Source: an uncultured Porphyromonadaceae bacterium (GTDB lineage Bacteria > Bacteroidota > Bacteroidia > Bacteroidales > Muribaculaceae). From it: a DNA stretch of 6,495 bases. The stretch covers positions 1-6,495 of the forward strand of contig URWH01000110.1 of NCBI GenBank assembly GCA_900551515.1, written 5' to 3'. Below the pieces are notes generated by a model. The model was given only the letters and a program-made list of their open reading frames with translations. It had not been told where the DNA came from and ran no database searches. The position numbers and the translations under genes were made by a program. Position 1 is the first letter of the stretch, and each line of letters starts with the position of its first letter. Below, in pieces: positions 1 through 6,007 of this stretch.

Positions 1-583
1 CCGACAGGTTGTAGCCCGTCGAGCCGGTGGGCGTCGAGATGATGAGGCCGTCGCCGCGGTATTTGGCCAGCGGCGAGCCGTCGAGTGCGGTGTCGACGGT
101 GATCATCGACGCCGTGTCCTGCTTGAGTATCGCCACCTCGTTGAGGGCGGCCTGACGCACGAGCTTATGGTGTCCGCTCACCTCCACCTCTATCACCGAG
201 CGCGGACTGATGATGAAGTCGTCGTCGGCTATCTCGGCAATGATCTCTTCCGGATTCTCAAGCTCGGCCGCCGACAGATAGCCTAAGTGGCCGGAGTTGA
301 TGCCGAGGATGGGCGTTTCGTAGCCGCCCACGCTTGCCGCCGTGGTGAGGAAGGAGCCGTCGCCGCCGATGCTGAGGGCCAGGTCGGCATCGCCTTCGTA
401 GGTCTCAAAACGCGGGAAGGTGTCGGGCGCAAGGCCTGTCGTGCGCTCGAGAAACTCCATGTAGCGCCGCTGCACAGCGATTTCAAAGTGCGCGTCGGCA
501 GTGCGGAGCAGTTCGATGAGCCGCGCCAGTTTGTCGAAACCGGTCTTTTGTGATTTGTTGCCGAAAATGGCTATTCTTTTCAT
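1..583 (-). CDS. nadK: NAD kinase, N-terminal two thirds (cut by left edge)
   Basis: This enzyme phosphorylates NAD to NADP using ATP (or polyphosphate in some members) in the cytoplasm and so sets the NADPH pool. I translated the reverse strand from the ATG at 583-581; the frame stays open to the window edge, giving 194 residues of a family usually near 290. Visible signatures are the GGDGSFL motif at residues 73-79, with the catalytic Asp at 75; INSGHLGYL at 95-103; the Asn-Glu pair at 148-149; and the YRGDG...STPTGSTGY block at 175-191, all typical of the family. GGDGS replaces the commoner GGDGT, a conservative change. The C-terminal part, which helps bind NAD and form the oligomer, lies outside the window. 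The gene lies 50 bp downstream of the ACT-like gene in the same direction, so the two are probably co-transcribed from the divergent spacer before pdxJ. Confidence 0.96.
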   Translation of the reverse strand, partial: MKRIAIFGNKSQKTGFDKLARLIELLRTADAHFEIAVQRRYMEFLERTTGLAPDTFPRFETYEGDADLALSIGGDGSFLTTAASVGGYETPILGINSGHLGYLSAAELENPEEIIAEIADDDFIISPRSVIEVEVSGHHKLVRQAALNEVAILKQDTASMITVDTALDGSPLAKYRGDGLIISTPTGSTGYNLS

Positions 584-633
584 TGTGGAGATGATGTGGA
601 GTGACTGGTGGTGGAATGGATGAAGCGGCTGGG

Positions 634-1032
634 TCATAGCTCGATGCGCGTCATGAGCTCGTCGATACGGCGGCGCATCTTCTCGAAGTCGTCGTAGCCT
701 TCGCGCATGTCGGTAACACGGAAGCCGTAGCGTTCGAGCGAGCGGGCCACACTGCCTGTGTTGCGGTGGCTCACGCGGAGGTCAACCGAAACTTCGTCGG
801 GTCCGGCGTCGGCCGATGTGACGTTGAGGTTAAGCAGATGGGCGTCGGCATCCTCCACGGCGCGCGCTATCGCCGAGGCGCTGTAGTCGTCGCGGCGGCA
901 CACAAGTGTCAGCTCGCTGCTCTCGGGAAGCGGCGGGAAGAGGTGGCGCGCCGTATGCCGGATCTCCGTCTCGTGCTCGCCGCCCGCGGAAAATATGCCC
1001 TTATTTGCCTTCATTTCGCTTTCAATTCCCAT
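634..1032 (-). CDS. Stand-alone ACT-like domain protein, a CBS-less version of the nadK-linked CBS protein
   Basis: This is a 132-aa protein with no signal peptide or membrane segment. Residues about 39-111 read as a beta-alpha-beta-beta-alpha-beta unit: strand LTLVC at 41-45, helix 51-60, strand LLNLNVTS at 66-73, strand VSVDLRV at 81-87, helix 92-103, strand FRVTDM at 104-109. A charged helix closes the protein at 113-132. From memory of the family, this resembles the C-terminal half of the roughly 220-aa CBS-domain protein encoded beside nadK in Bacteroides, including a DYS motif and a closing tail of the same kind. The pair of CBS motifs that should precede it is missing, and only about 38 unrelated, polar residues stand in its place. 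There is no room upstream for a lost domain, because pdxJ begins 115 bp away on the other strand. The start is ATG at 1032; an in-frame ATG at 1014 (Met7) is equally possible. The gene is probably co-transcribed with nadK. A ligand-sensing or regulatory role is inference; the ligand is unknown. Confidence 0.8.
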   Translation of the reverse strand: MGIESEMKANKGIFSAGGEHETEIRHTARHLFPPLPESSELTLVCRRDDYSASAIARAVEDADAHLLNLNVTSADAGPDEVSVDLRVSHRNTGSVARSLERYGFRVTDMREGYDDFEKMRRRIDELMTRIEL

Positions 1033-1042
1033 TTATTCTCTG

Positions 1043-1050
1043 TAAATTTG
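1043..1050 (+). promoter_or_regulatory. Candidate -7 element for the pdxJ-exbB-exbD-tonB operon
   Basis: This is TAAATTTG, matching the Bacteroidota -7 consensus TAnnTTTG. A weak -33 match (TTTC at 1020-1023) lies 19 bp upstream. Transcription would start near 1057 and give pdxJ a leader of about 90 nt. It mirrors the leftward element at 1080-1073, so the two transcripts would overlap at their 5' ends. The evidence is only this short motif plus its position in the single AT-rich divergent spacer. Confidence 0.3.
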
Positions 1051-1072
1051 TGCTCTCAATGGAATGAGAATG

Positions 1073-1080
1073 CAAATTTA
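1073..1080 (-). promoter_or_regulatory. Candidate -7 element for the ACT-like gene and nadK
   Basis: Read on the reverse strand, this is TAAATTTG, a full match to the Bacteroidota -7 consensus TAnnTTTG. It lies about 40 bp upstream of the ATG at 1032, which would give a 5' leader of roughly 30-35 nt. I could not see a good TTTG -33 box at the usual distance, so this rests on one short match in AT-rich DNA. Confidence 0.3.
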
Positions 1081-1147
1081 GCAATTATATTTCAGAAGAG
1101 CGCTTTTTTATTAAACAAGCTCATAATAGTAAGGTTTTATCTTAGTG

Positions 1148-1867
1148 ATGACAAATTTAAGCGTAAATATCAACAAAGTAGCCACGCTGCGCAACGCCCG
1201 CGGCGAGAACGTCCCCGATGTGCAGCGCTTTGCCGGCGAGTGCGAGCGACTGGGTGCCGACGGCATCACCGTGCATCCGCGCCCCGACGAGCGCCATATC
1301 CGCCATGACGACGTTTTCGCTCTGCGTCCCCTCATAAAGACTGAATTCAATATCGAAGGCTATCCTTCGGATCAGTTCATGGACCTGGTGCTGAAAATCC
1401 GCCCCGAACAAGTGACCCTCGTCCCCGATGCCCCGGGCGATCTCACCTCTCACGAGGGCTGGGATGTGGAGGCCAATTTCGATTTCCTTACCGCCATTGT
1501 CGACCGTCTGCGCGAAGCCGGCATCCGCACCTCCATCTTCGTGGGCACGGATCCCGAAAACATACGCGCCGCCGCTCGTGCCGGAGCCGACCGCGTGGAG
1601 CTTTACACCAAACCCTATGCCGACAATTATGCCGCCGACCGCGAAAATGCCGTCGCTCCATTCGTCGAGGCGAGCATCGCCGCACATAAGGCCGGCCTCG
1701 GTGTGAACGCCGGTCACGACCTCAACCTCGAAAATCTCGAATATTTCCACGACCGTCTGCCCTATCTCAACGAGGTGTCGATCGGTCATGCAATCATTGC
1801 CGACGCACTCTATCTCGGCATCGAAGAAACCATTAAGCGCTACCGCCAGTGTCTCGGCAAGCGCTGA
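1148..1867 (+). CDS. pdxJ: Pyridoxine 5'-phosphate synthase
   Basis: PdxJ condenses 1-deoxy-D-xylulose 5-phosphate with 3-amino-2-oxopropyl phosphate to form pyridoxine 5'-phosphate, the last ring-closing step of the DXP-dependent vitamin B6 route, in the cytoplasm. The 239-aa product has the normal family length and forms one TIM barrel. Catalytic residues are visible: His43 in [12 protein letters not shown], Glu70 in FNIEGYPS, Glu151 in VELYTKPYA and His190 in VNAGHDLN; these correspond to E. coli His45, Glu72, Glu153 and His193. I chose the ATG at 1148; a GTG sits directly in front of it at 1145 in the same frame and would add one residue. No Shine-Dalgarno sequence is present. It is the first gene of a rightward operon, with exbB starting 48 bp downstream. 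The link between B6 synthesis and the TonB motor is positional; I see no mechanistic reason for it in the sequence. Confidence 0.97.
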   Translation: MTNLSVNINKVATLRNARGENVPDVQRFAGECERLGADGITVHPRPDERHIRHDDVFALRPLIKTEFNIEGYPSDQFMDLVLKIRPEQVTLVPDAPGDLTSHEGWDVEANFDFLTAIVDRLREAGIRTSIFVGTDPENIRAAARAGADRVELYTKPYADNYAADRENAVAPFVEASIAAHKAGLGVNAGHDLNLENLEYFHDRLPYLNEVSIGHAIIADALYLGIEETIKRYRQCLGKR

Positions 1868-1915
1868 ACCCACATTTATCTCTAACCCACCCCCTAACCC
1901 ATCAATCATCCGCCC

Positions 1916-2590
1916 ATGATTCTGAATGCAGCAACGCCGGCCGCCCAGGGTCCCAACCTGTGGGATCTTTGCGTCAATGCCGGTTTCATCATGATTCCTC
2001 TCGCCCTGCTGGCGCTCATCTCCATTTATGTCTTCGTGGAGCGCGCTCTGGTCATCCGCCGTGCCTCGCGGCAGGATTCGGGCTTTATGCACCGAATCAA
2101 CGACGCTATAGTCGAAGGCCGCATCGACGACGCTCACAACATCTGCCGTCGTGCCGACACCCCATATGCACGGCTCATCGACAAGGGCATCAGTCGCATC
2201 GGACGCCCCATGAACGATGTCCTCGTGACCATCGAAAACACCGGCAACATCGAGGTGGCCGCCCTCGGCAAAGGTTTGCCCTGGCTCGCCACCACAGCCG
2301 CCGGTGCGCCTATGCTCGGCTTCCTCGGCACGGTAATAGGCATGGTGCAGTCGTTCTACGGTATGGCATCGGCAGGCTCTTCAGCCGGCATCGGCGTCCT
2401 CGCCGACGGCATCTATCAGGCTCTCGTAACCACCGTTGCCGGTCTGATCGTGGGCATCATCGCGCTCTTTGCCTACAACTATCTCGTGGCTCGCATCAAC
2501 GGTGTGATGCGGCGTCTCGAATCGGCCACGATGGAGTTCATGGACCTCCTCAACGAGCCGGTGAAAAAAGACAACGCCGCCAACTCATAA
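1916..2590 (+). CDS. exbB: MotA/TolQ/ExbB-family proton channel subunit
   Basis: This inner-membrane subunit forms the pentameric ring that, with ExbD, uses the proton motive force to drive TonB. The protein has 224 aa and three hydrophobic segments: about 21-43, 122-148 (after a cytoplasmic loop) and 165-193. The second contains GFLGTVIGMVQSF, the usual LGLLGTV signature with Thr139 in the place of E. coli Thr148. The third contains GIYQALVTTVAGL, where Thr173 matches Thr181. Gln168 occupies the position of E. coli Glu176, which faces the channel. The start is the ATG at 1916. The preceding 48 bp are C-rich with no Shine-Dalgarno and carry an 8-bp direct repeat CTAACCCA (1882-1889 and 1894-1901). 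exbD follows after 12 bp. The family call is secure; which ExbB paralogue it is, and which transporters it serves, cannot be told here. Confidence 0.95.
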   Translation: MILNAATPAAQGPNLWDLCVNAGFIMIPLALLALISIYVFVERALVIRRASRQDSGFMHRINDAIVEGRIDDAHNICRRADTPYARLIDKGISRIGRPMNDVLVTIENTGNIEVAALGKGLPWLATTAAGAPMLGFLGTVIGMVQSFYGMASAGSSAGIGVLADGIYQALVTTVAGLIVGIIALFAYNYLVARINGVMRRLESATMEFMDLLNEPVKKDNAANS

Positions 2591-2602
2591 TCCCCCACGC
2601 CG

Positions 2603-3076
2603 ATGGCTCTGAAACGACAATATGAGATGTCGTCGCTATTCTCGATGGCATCGATGACCGATATAATCTTCCTGCTGCTCATTTTCTTCATGGTCAGCTC
2701 CACCTACGTGTTCCCCACAGCACTGGAGCTCAATCTCCCGCAGAGCTCGGAGCAGACGGCCATAAAGCCGCAGGTCTATGTCCACGTGCTCCCCGAGGGC
2801 GTGATCATCGCCCAGCTTTCCGACGACGACAATTCGCTCACCAATCTTGATCTTGCCTCGCTCGAGAGCTATCTCGAGACGCAAAAGGGCAACGTGGCCG
2901 AGGGTGAGCAGTTTGTGGTGTCGGTGCGTGCCGACGTCTCTGTGCCCTACGGCGATATCGCCGGCATCCTCGACATCGGCGCCCGCCACGGCATCAAGAT
3001 GGTGCTCGCCACCAAGGCTCCCGACTCCCCTGCCCCGGCTGAAAACAATACTCCGGCCGAAACCAATGCCCATTAA
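2603..3076 (+). CDS. exbD: ExbD/TolR-family biopolymer transport protein
   Basis: ExbD anchors in the inner membrane through one helix that sits inside the ExbB ring and carries the proton-binding Asp. The protein has 157 aa. A short cytoplasmic N terminus leads into the motif SMTDIIFLLLIFFMV (17-31), where Asp20 is the counterpart of E. coli ExbD Asp25. The periplasmic domain spans about 40-138 and ends with the family pattern SVRADVSVPYGDIAGILDIGARHGI in pieces at 107-131, then VLATK. The last 20 residues are a Pro/Ala/Asn-rich tail. The gene starts 12 bp after the exbB stop and ends 12 bp before the TonB gene, so the three subunits are translated from one transcript. Compared with E. coli ExbD (about 141 aa), the extra length is mostly this C-terminal tail. 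Confidence 0.95.
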   Translation: MALKRQYEMSSLFSMASMTDIIFLLLIFFMVSSTYVFPTALELNLPQSSEQTAIKPQVYVHVLPEGVIIAQLSDDDNSLTNLDLASLESYLETQKGNVAEGEQFVVSVRADVSVPYGDIAGILDIGARHGIKMVLATKAPDSPAPAENNTPAETNAH

Positions 3077-3088
3077 CCCTAATCGCGG

Positions 3089-3793
3089 ATGGATAATCAA
3101 AAGAAATATCGTCTGATAGCCGGTGCGGTGGCGGTTCTGCTTTTTGCAGGGATGTTGCTGTGGCTCATCTTCACGCGCCTGTCGTTTGTGCCCCCCGACG
3201 GTTCGGAGTGGCCTCCCGCCCCCGACACCACCGCCGTCCTCCTGGCCGACGAATATGTCGAGGTGATGCCCGTGCTGCCCGACGCTCCCGCTCAGCAGGT
3301 CACTTCTCCACTCCCCGCCCCCGTCACAGCGCCCAATCCCAAGCCTCAGCAAAAGACCGGACCCGAAAAATCGGCCACGCCCGATGCCACAGCCAAGGAA
3401 GCGCCGAAACCCGACACAAAGAAAGAGGCTGCATCCCGCTGGGGCAAAGGCTCTCAAAAGGGCGGCGAAGGCACTGGCGAGTCGGATAAAGGCACCGGTG
3501 CCGGTTCCGGTTCGTCGAAAGGAAAATACCGAGGCTCCGGCTCCGGCAATCTGGGTGGACGTAAAGTGTCTGTGAGCACCGATGGCATCGACGCTCCTAA
3601 TCCCGGCAAAGTGGTCGTGACAATAACGGTCGATCCGCAAGGCAAAGTCGTGGAAGCGAAGCTAAAAAGCGGCGGCGGTTACAGCAATGCGGTCACCTCG
3701 GAATGTCTGCGCCGTGCCCGAAGCGCCCGCGTCACCCCCAAATCCGATGCCCCCGATCGTCAGTCAGGCGACATCACCTTCACCTTCAAATAA
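3089..3793 (+). CDS. tonB: TonB-family energy transducer
   Basis: This protein should carry energy from the ExbB-ExbD motor across the periplasm to TonB boxes of outer-membrane receptors. The 234-aa protein has the full TonB layout. A short cytoplasmic N terminus is followed by one membrane anchor at about 8-30. A Pro-rich spacer covers 35-110 (many Pro, Ala, Thr and Lys), then a Gly/Ser/Lys-rich stretch covers 119-157. A compact C-terminal domain covers 158-234, with the signature GKVVVTITVDPQGKVVEA at 173-190 and a closing GDITFTF strand. The anchor has no His, whereas E. coli TonB depends on His20. The C-terminal domain ends exactly with the closing strand. It is the last gene of the operon: the stop TAA at 3791-3793 touches the first copy of an intergenic repeat. 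The family is clear; the specific receptor partners are unknown. Confidence 0.9.
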   Translation: MDNQKKYRLIAGAVAVLLFAGMLLWLIFTRLSFVPPDGSEWPPAPDTTAVLLADEYVEVMPVLPDAPAQQVTSPLPAPVTAPNPKPQQKTGPEKSATPDATAKEAPKPDTKKEAASRWGKGSQKGGEGTGESDKGTGAGSGSSKGKYRGSGSGNLGGRKVSVSTDGIDAPNPGKVVVTITVDPQGKVVEAKLKSGGGYSNAVTSECLRRARSARVTPKSDAPDRQSGDITFTFK

Positions 3794-3818
3794 CCGGTGC
3801 GTCCGCATCAACCGAATG
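3793..3818 (+). repeat. Intergenic repeat, copy A (forward)
   Basis: The core ACCGGTGCGTCCGCATCA (3793-3810) is identical to copy B, 140 bp downstream. The similarity continues past two mismatched bases as CGAATG (3813-3818). It begins at the last base of the tonB stop codon. The centre TGCGTCCGCA is itself an interrupted palindrome. Confidence 0.85.
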
Positions 3819-3885
3819 AACCCCCATCCCCCATGCATATACATCCGTCCCACCTGAATACACCCCCTCATCATGTGGGTCGGGG

Positions 3886-3903
3886 CATGCGTATGCGGAC
3901 GGT
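3886..3903 (-). repeat. Intergenic repeat, copy D (reverse, shorter)
   Basis: On the plus strand, CATGCGTATGCGGAC (3886-3900) matches copy C with one mismatch in 15. On the reverse strand it contains the GTCCGCAT core shared with copies A and B. An ATTCCCC-type stretch follows both D and C, which suggests they derive from one longer unit. Confidence 0.65.
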
Positions 3904-3932
3904 ATTCCCCGCGATCCCGGTACGGACGCGCC

Positions 3933-3958
3933 ACCGGTGCGTCCGCATCATGCGAATG
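3933..3958 (+). repeat. Intergenic repeat, copy B (forward)
   Basis: This shares the 18-bp core with copy A exactly, and then CGAATG. Bases 3936-3949 also form a 14-bp perfect inverted repeat with copy C (3995-4008), leaving a 45-nt loop, so B and C can pair in RNA or single-stranded DNA. Confidence 0.85.
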
Positions 3959-3988
3959 TAATTTCCCGGAATCATTTGGGATGTGGAC

Positions 3989-4008
3989 CATGCGGATGCG
4001 GACGCACC
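3989..4008 (-). repeat. Intergenic repeat, copy C (reverse)
   Basis: On the plus strand, GATGCGGACGCACC (3995-4008) is the exact reverse complement of the core of copies A and B. The preceding CATGCG (3989-3994) makes a 15-base match, with one mismatch, to copy D. Confidence 0.8.
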
Positions 4009-4041
4009 CGCATTCCCCCGCCCGCATGGCGCGCCCGTGCG

Positions 4042-4093
4042 AAACAAAAAACAAGGGGACGCATCAACGTGAAGGTGTTGATGCGTCCCCTTG
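4042..4093 (-). terminator. Intrinsic terminator of the leftward cysS operon
   Basis: A perfect 17-bp stem (arms 4052-4068 and 4077-4093, CAAGGGGACGCATCAAC and its complement) encloses an 8-nt loop at 4069-4076. Read leftward, the stem is followed at once by TTTTTTGTTTC (4051-4041), a typical U-tract. The stem base is 21 bp beyond the cysS stop. On the plus strand the stem is followed by CAGTGTTTCTG, a poor U-tract, so the main direction is leftward. Confidence 0.92.
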
Positions 4094-4114
4094 CAGTGTT
4101 TCTGATCTGTCGTG

Positions 4115-5599
4115 TTATTTAAGACTCCACTCGAAGCCGTTTTTGGTGTCCTTTACATCGAACCCTATGGCGGCGAGACGGTCACGGATCATGTCGCTGG
4201 TGGTCCAGTCTTTGTTGGCCTTGGCCTTGGAGCGCATCTCAAGGAGCAGGTCCACGGCCTCTTCGTAGGGCTTCATGTCGCTGGCGCCCGTCTCGGAGCC
4301 GGCACCTTCGAGGCGCATGCCGAGGATCTCGATGAGGAAAGTGTCGAAGATGCTTTTCAACGTATCCAGATCCTTGGCGGTGGCTTTGTCGTGGCCGTCG
4401 TTGATGCGGTTGATGATGCCGCAGGCGTCAAACAGATGGGCCAGCAGCACGGGCGTGTTCAGGTCGTCGTCCATCGCCGCGTAGCATTTTGCCATCAGAC
4501 CGTCGACGTCGACGGTCGACTCCTCCGACGGCTTCAGCGCCTGCAGGCGACGGTACCCTTCAGTCATGCGCTGGAGAGCTTTCTCGGCGCCCTGAAGCGC
4601 TTCGTTGCTGAAATCGACAGTGCCGCGGTATTGGGCCTGGAGGATGAAGAAGCGGATGGTCATCGGCGAATAGGCTTGGGTGAGAAGCGGATGGCTGCCG
4701 GTGAAGAATTCGTCGAGCGTGATGAAGTTGCCCAGCGATTTGCCCATCTTCTGACCGTTGATGGTGATCATGTTGTTGTGCATCCAGTAGTGCACGGTGT
4801 CGTGCCCGTTGTGGGCCACCGACTGCGCTATCTCACATTCGTGATGCGGGAAGCGCAGATCCATGCCGCCTCCGTGGATGTCGAACGTTTCGCCGAGATA
4901 TTTCTCGCCCATGGTCGAACATTCGAGATGCCACCCCGGGAAGCCGTCGCTCCACGGCGAAGGCCACCGCATGATGTGTTCGGGCGACGCTTTTTTCCAG
5001 AGCGCGAAGTCGGCCGGGTTGTGTTTCTCCTGCTGGCCGTCGAGCGCTCGCGTGGCCGACAGAAGCTCGTCGATGTTGCGCCCCGACAGCTTGCCGTAGT
5101 GGTGGTCGCGGTTGTATTTGGGCACGTCGAAGTAGACCGATCCGTTGCTCTCGTAGGCATATCCGCTTTCGAGTATCTTCTTGATGTATTCGATCTGCTC
5201 GATGATGTGACCCGATGCGTGAGGTTCTATCGAGGGCGGCAGCACGTTGAGCGCGTCCATGGCCTTGTGGTAGCGGTTGAGGTAATGCTGCACCACTTCC
5301 ATGGGTTCGAGCTGCTCGATGCGCGCTTTCTTGGCTATCTTGTCCTCGCCGTCGTCGGCATCGTGCTCGAGGTGGCCGACATCGGTGATGTTGCGCACGT
5401 AGCGCACTTTGTAGCCTAAATGGGTGAGATAGCGGTAGAGGATGTCGAAGGTGATGGCAGGGCGCGCGTGGCCCAGATGGCCGTCGCCGTACACCGTCGG
5501 GCCGCATACATACATCCCGACGCGGCCTTCGTGGATGGGCCGGAACAGCTCCTTGTTGCGCGAAAGCGAGTTGTAGATGGTCAGTTGGTTGGGTTTCAT
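4115..5599 (-). CDS. cysS: Cysteinyl-tRNA synthetase
   Basis: CysRS is a class I synthetase that charges tRNA-Cys with cysteine, using ATP, in the cytoplasm. From the ATG at 5599 the protein is 494 aa, slightly longer than E. coli CysS (461 aa). Landmarks are complete and correctly spaced. The zinc ligands are Cys32 (MYVCGPTVY), Cys227 (HLECSTM), His252 and Glu256 (FPHHECE), matching E. coli Cys28, Cys209, His234 and Glu238. The HIGH motif reads HLGH at 41-44. The KMSKS loop reads KMGKS at 284-288. The anticodon-binding helical region follows to the C terminus. A TTG two codons upstream (5605) could extend the frame, but the ATG gives the usual N terminus. The gene starts 63 bp after the DUF3467 gene with no visible promoter, so it is probably co-transcribed. 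A strong terminator follows. Confidence 0.98.
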   Translation of the reverse strand: MKPNQLTIYNSLSRNKELFRPIHEGRVGMYVCGPTVYGDGHLGHARPAITFDILYRYLTHLGYKVRYVRNITDVGHLEHDADDGEDKIAKKARIEQLEPMEVVQHYLNRYHKAMDALNVLPPSIEPHASGHIIEQIEYIKKILESGYAYESNGSVYFDVPKYNRDHHYGKLSGRNIDELLSATRALDGQQEKHNPADFALWKKASPEHIMRWPSPWSDGFPGWHLECSTMGEKYLGETFDIHGGGMDLRFPHHECEIAQSVAHNGHDTVHYWMHNNMITINGQKMGKSLGNFITLDEFFTGSHPLLTQAYSPMTIRFFILQAQYRGTVDFSNEALQGAEKALQRMTEGYRRLQALKPSEESTVDVDGLMAKCYAAMDDDLNTPVLLAHLFDACGIINRINDGHDKATAKDLDTLKSIFDTFLIEILGMRLEGAGSETGASDMKPYEEAVDLLLEMRSKAKANKDWTTSDMIRDRLAAIGFDVKDTKNGFEWSLK

Positions 5600-5662
5600 C
5601 GTCAAAGTCTGTTAGAAGGGCTTAAAATGGCGTTTTCGGCCGTGTTGGCCGTCCCGCTTGGG

Positions 5663-5986
5663 TCAGTTGAGCTTGCCGCCCCCGTTGAAGAAAGGGTTGG
5701 GGATGTCGCCGCCCGGCTCCTGACGGGGCACGGTGCGTTTGATCTCGCCGAAGGTGGATTCGTAGCGTTTCACGTTTTCGCTCAGGGCCATCAGCAGGTT
5801 TTTGGCGTTTTCAGGCGTCATGATCACGCGGCTCTGCACTTTGGCCTGGGGCATATTGGGCGCTACGGTGATGAAGTCGAAGAAAAATTCCGTCGGGCCG
5901 TGGCTGATGACGGTGAAGTTGCTGTAGTGGCCCGAGGCCACTTCGGGCGTGAGCTCTATTTTAAGTTCCTGTTTTTTCTGTTCCAT
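5663..5986 (-). CDS. DUF3467 family protein
   Basis: This small 107-aa protein has no signal peptide or membrane segment. The sequence fits DUF3467 as found across Bacteroidota: an opening ELTPEVASGHYSNFTVISH (11-29), then FFFDFITVAPNMPQAKVQSRVIMTPENAKNL in pieces across 34-64, then a helix ALSENVKRYESTFGEI. The C terminus from about residue 88 is a flexible Pro/Gly/Asn-rich tail. From family knowledge it is a conserved protein of unknown function, sometimes described as a possible regulator; nothing here assigns a reaction. It starts 21 bp after the upstream NigD-like gene and precedes cysS by 63 bp, so all three likely share a transcript. The start ATG at 5986 is the only reasonable one. 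Confidence 0.88.
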   Translation of the reverse strand: MEQKKQELKIELTPEVASGHYSNFTVISHGPTEFFFDFITVAPNMPQAKVQSRVIMTPENAKNLLMALSENVKRYESTFGEIKRTVPRQEPGGDIPNPFFNGGGKLN

Positions 5987-6007
5987 GGGTTTGCTGTGAT
6001 TGCTGGA

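Larger units (their letters stand above)
3794..4114. other. Convergent intergenic spacer with a repeat cluster and a terminator
   Basis: This 321-bp spacer lies between the ends of two convergent operons (tonB rightward, cysS leftward). I see no credible gene in it. The first 215 bp hold four related short repeats in both orientations and the last 63 bp hold the cysS terminator. Between repeat copies are C-runs (CCCCC near 3821-3832 and 3863-3867) and an imperfect hairpin at 3924-3944 with a 9-bp stem (one G-T pair) and a 3-nt loop. No clear U-tract terminator for the rightward operon is visible, so the repeat hairpins may serve as its 3' end. Confidence 0.7.

Noticed and set aside
766..1308. 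180-residue plus-strand frame across the divergent spacer
   Set aside because: It is antisense to the ACT-like gene, passes through the AT-rich promoter region and overlaps the start of pdxJ out of frame.
1882..1901. Direct repeat CTAACCCA in the pdxJ-exbB gap
   Set aside because: Two 8-bp copies 12 bp apart in a C-rich leader are easily explained by base composition, so I did not list it as a regulatory site.
1157..2137. 326-residue open frame on the minus strand across pdxJ and exbB
   Set aside because: It spans the junction of two genuine genes in antisense and shows no motif.
2636..3640. 334-residue open frame on the minus strand opposite exbD and tonB
   Set aside because: It is a shadow of two recognisable genes and is rich in Gly, Arg and His with no domain pattern.
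3793..4008. Possible CRISPR array
   Set aside because: The repeats alternate in orientation, are spaced unevenly (93, 47 and 56 bp between starts) and are only partly identical, and no cas gene is present.
3873..4268. 131-residue plus-strand frame through the repeat cluster and the cysS end
   Set aside because: It crosses the repeats and the terminator hairpin and then runs antisense into cysS; the product has no recognisable domain.
4112..5419. 435-residue open frame on the plus strand opposite cysS
   Set aside because: It lies fully antisense to cysS, whose catalytic and zinc motifs are all intact. Its composition (runs of Val, His, Ala, Arg) is what a GC-rich gene gives when read backwards, and no family is recognisable.
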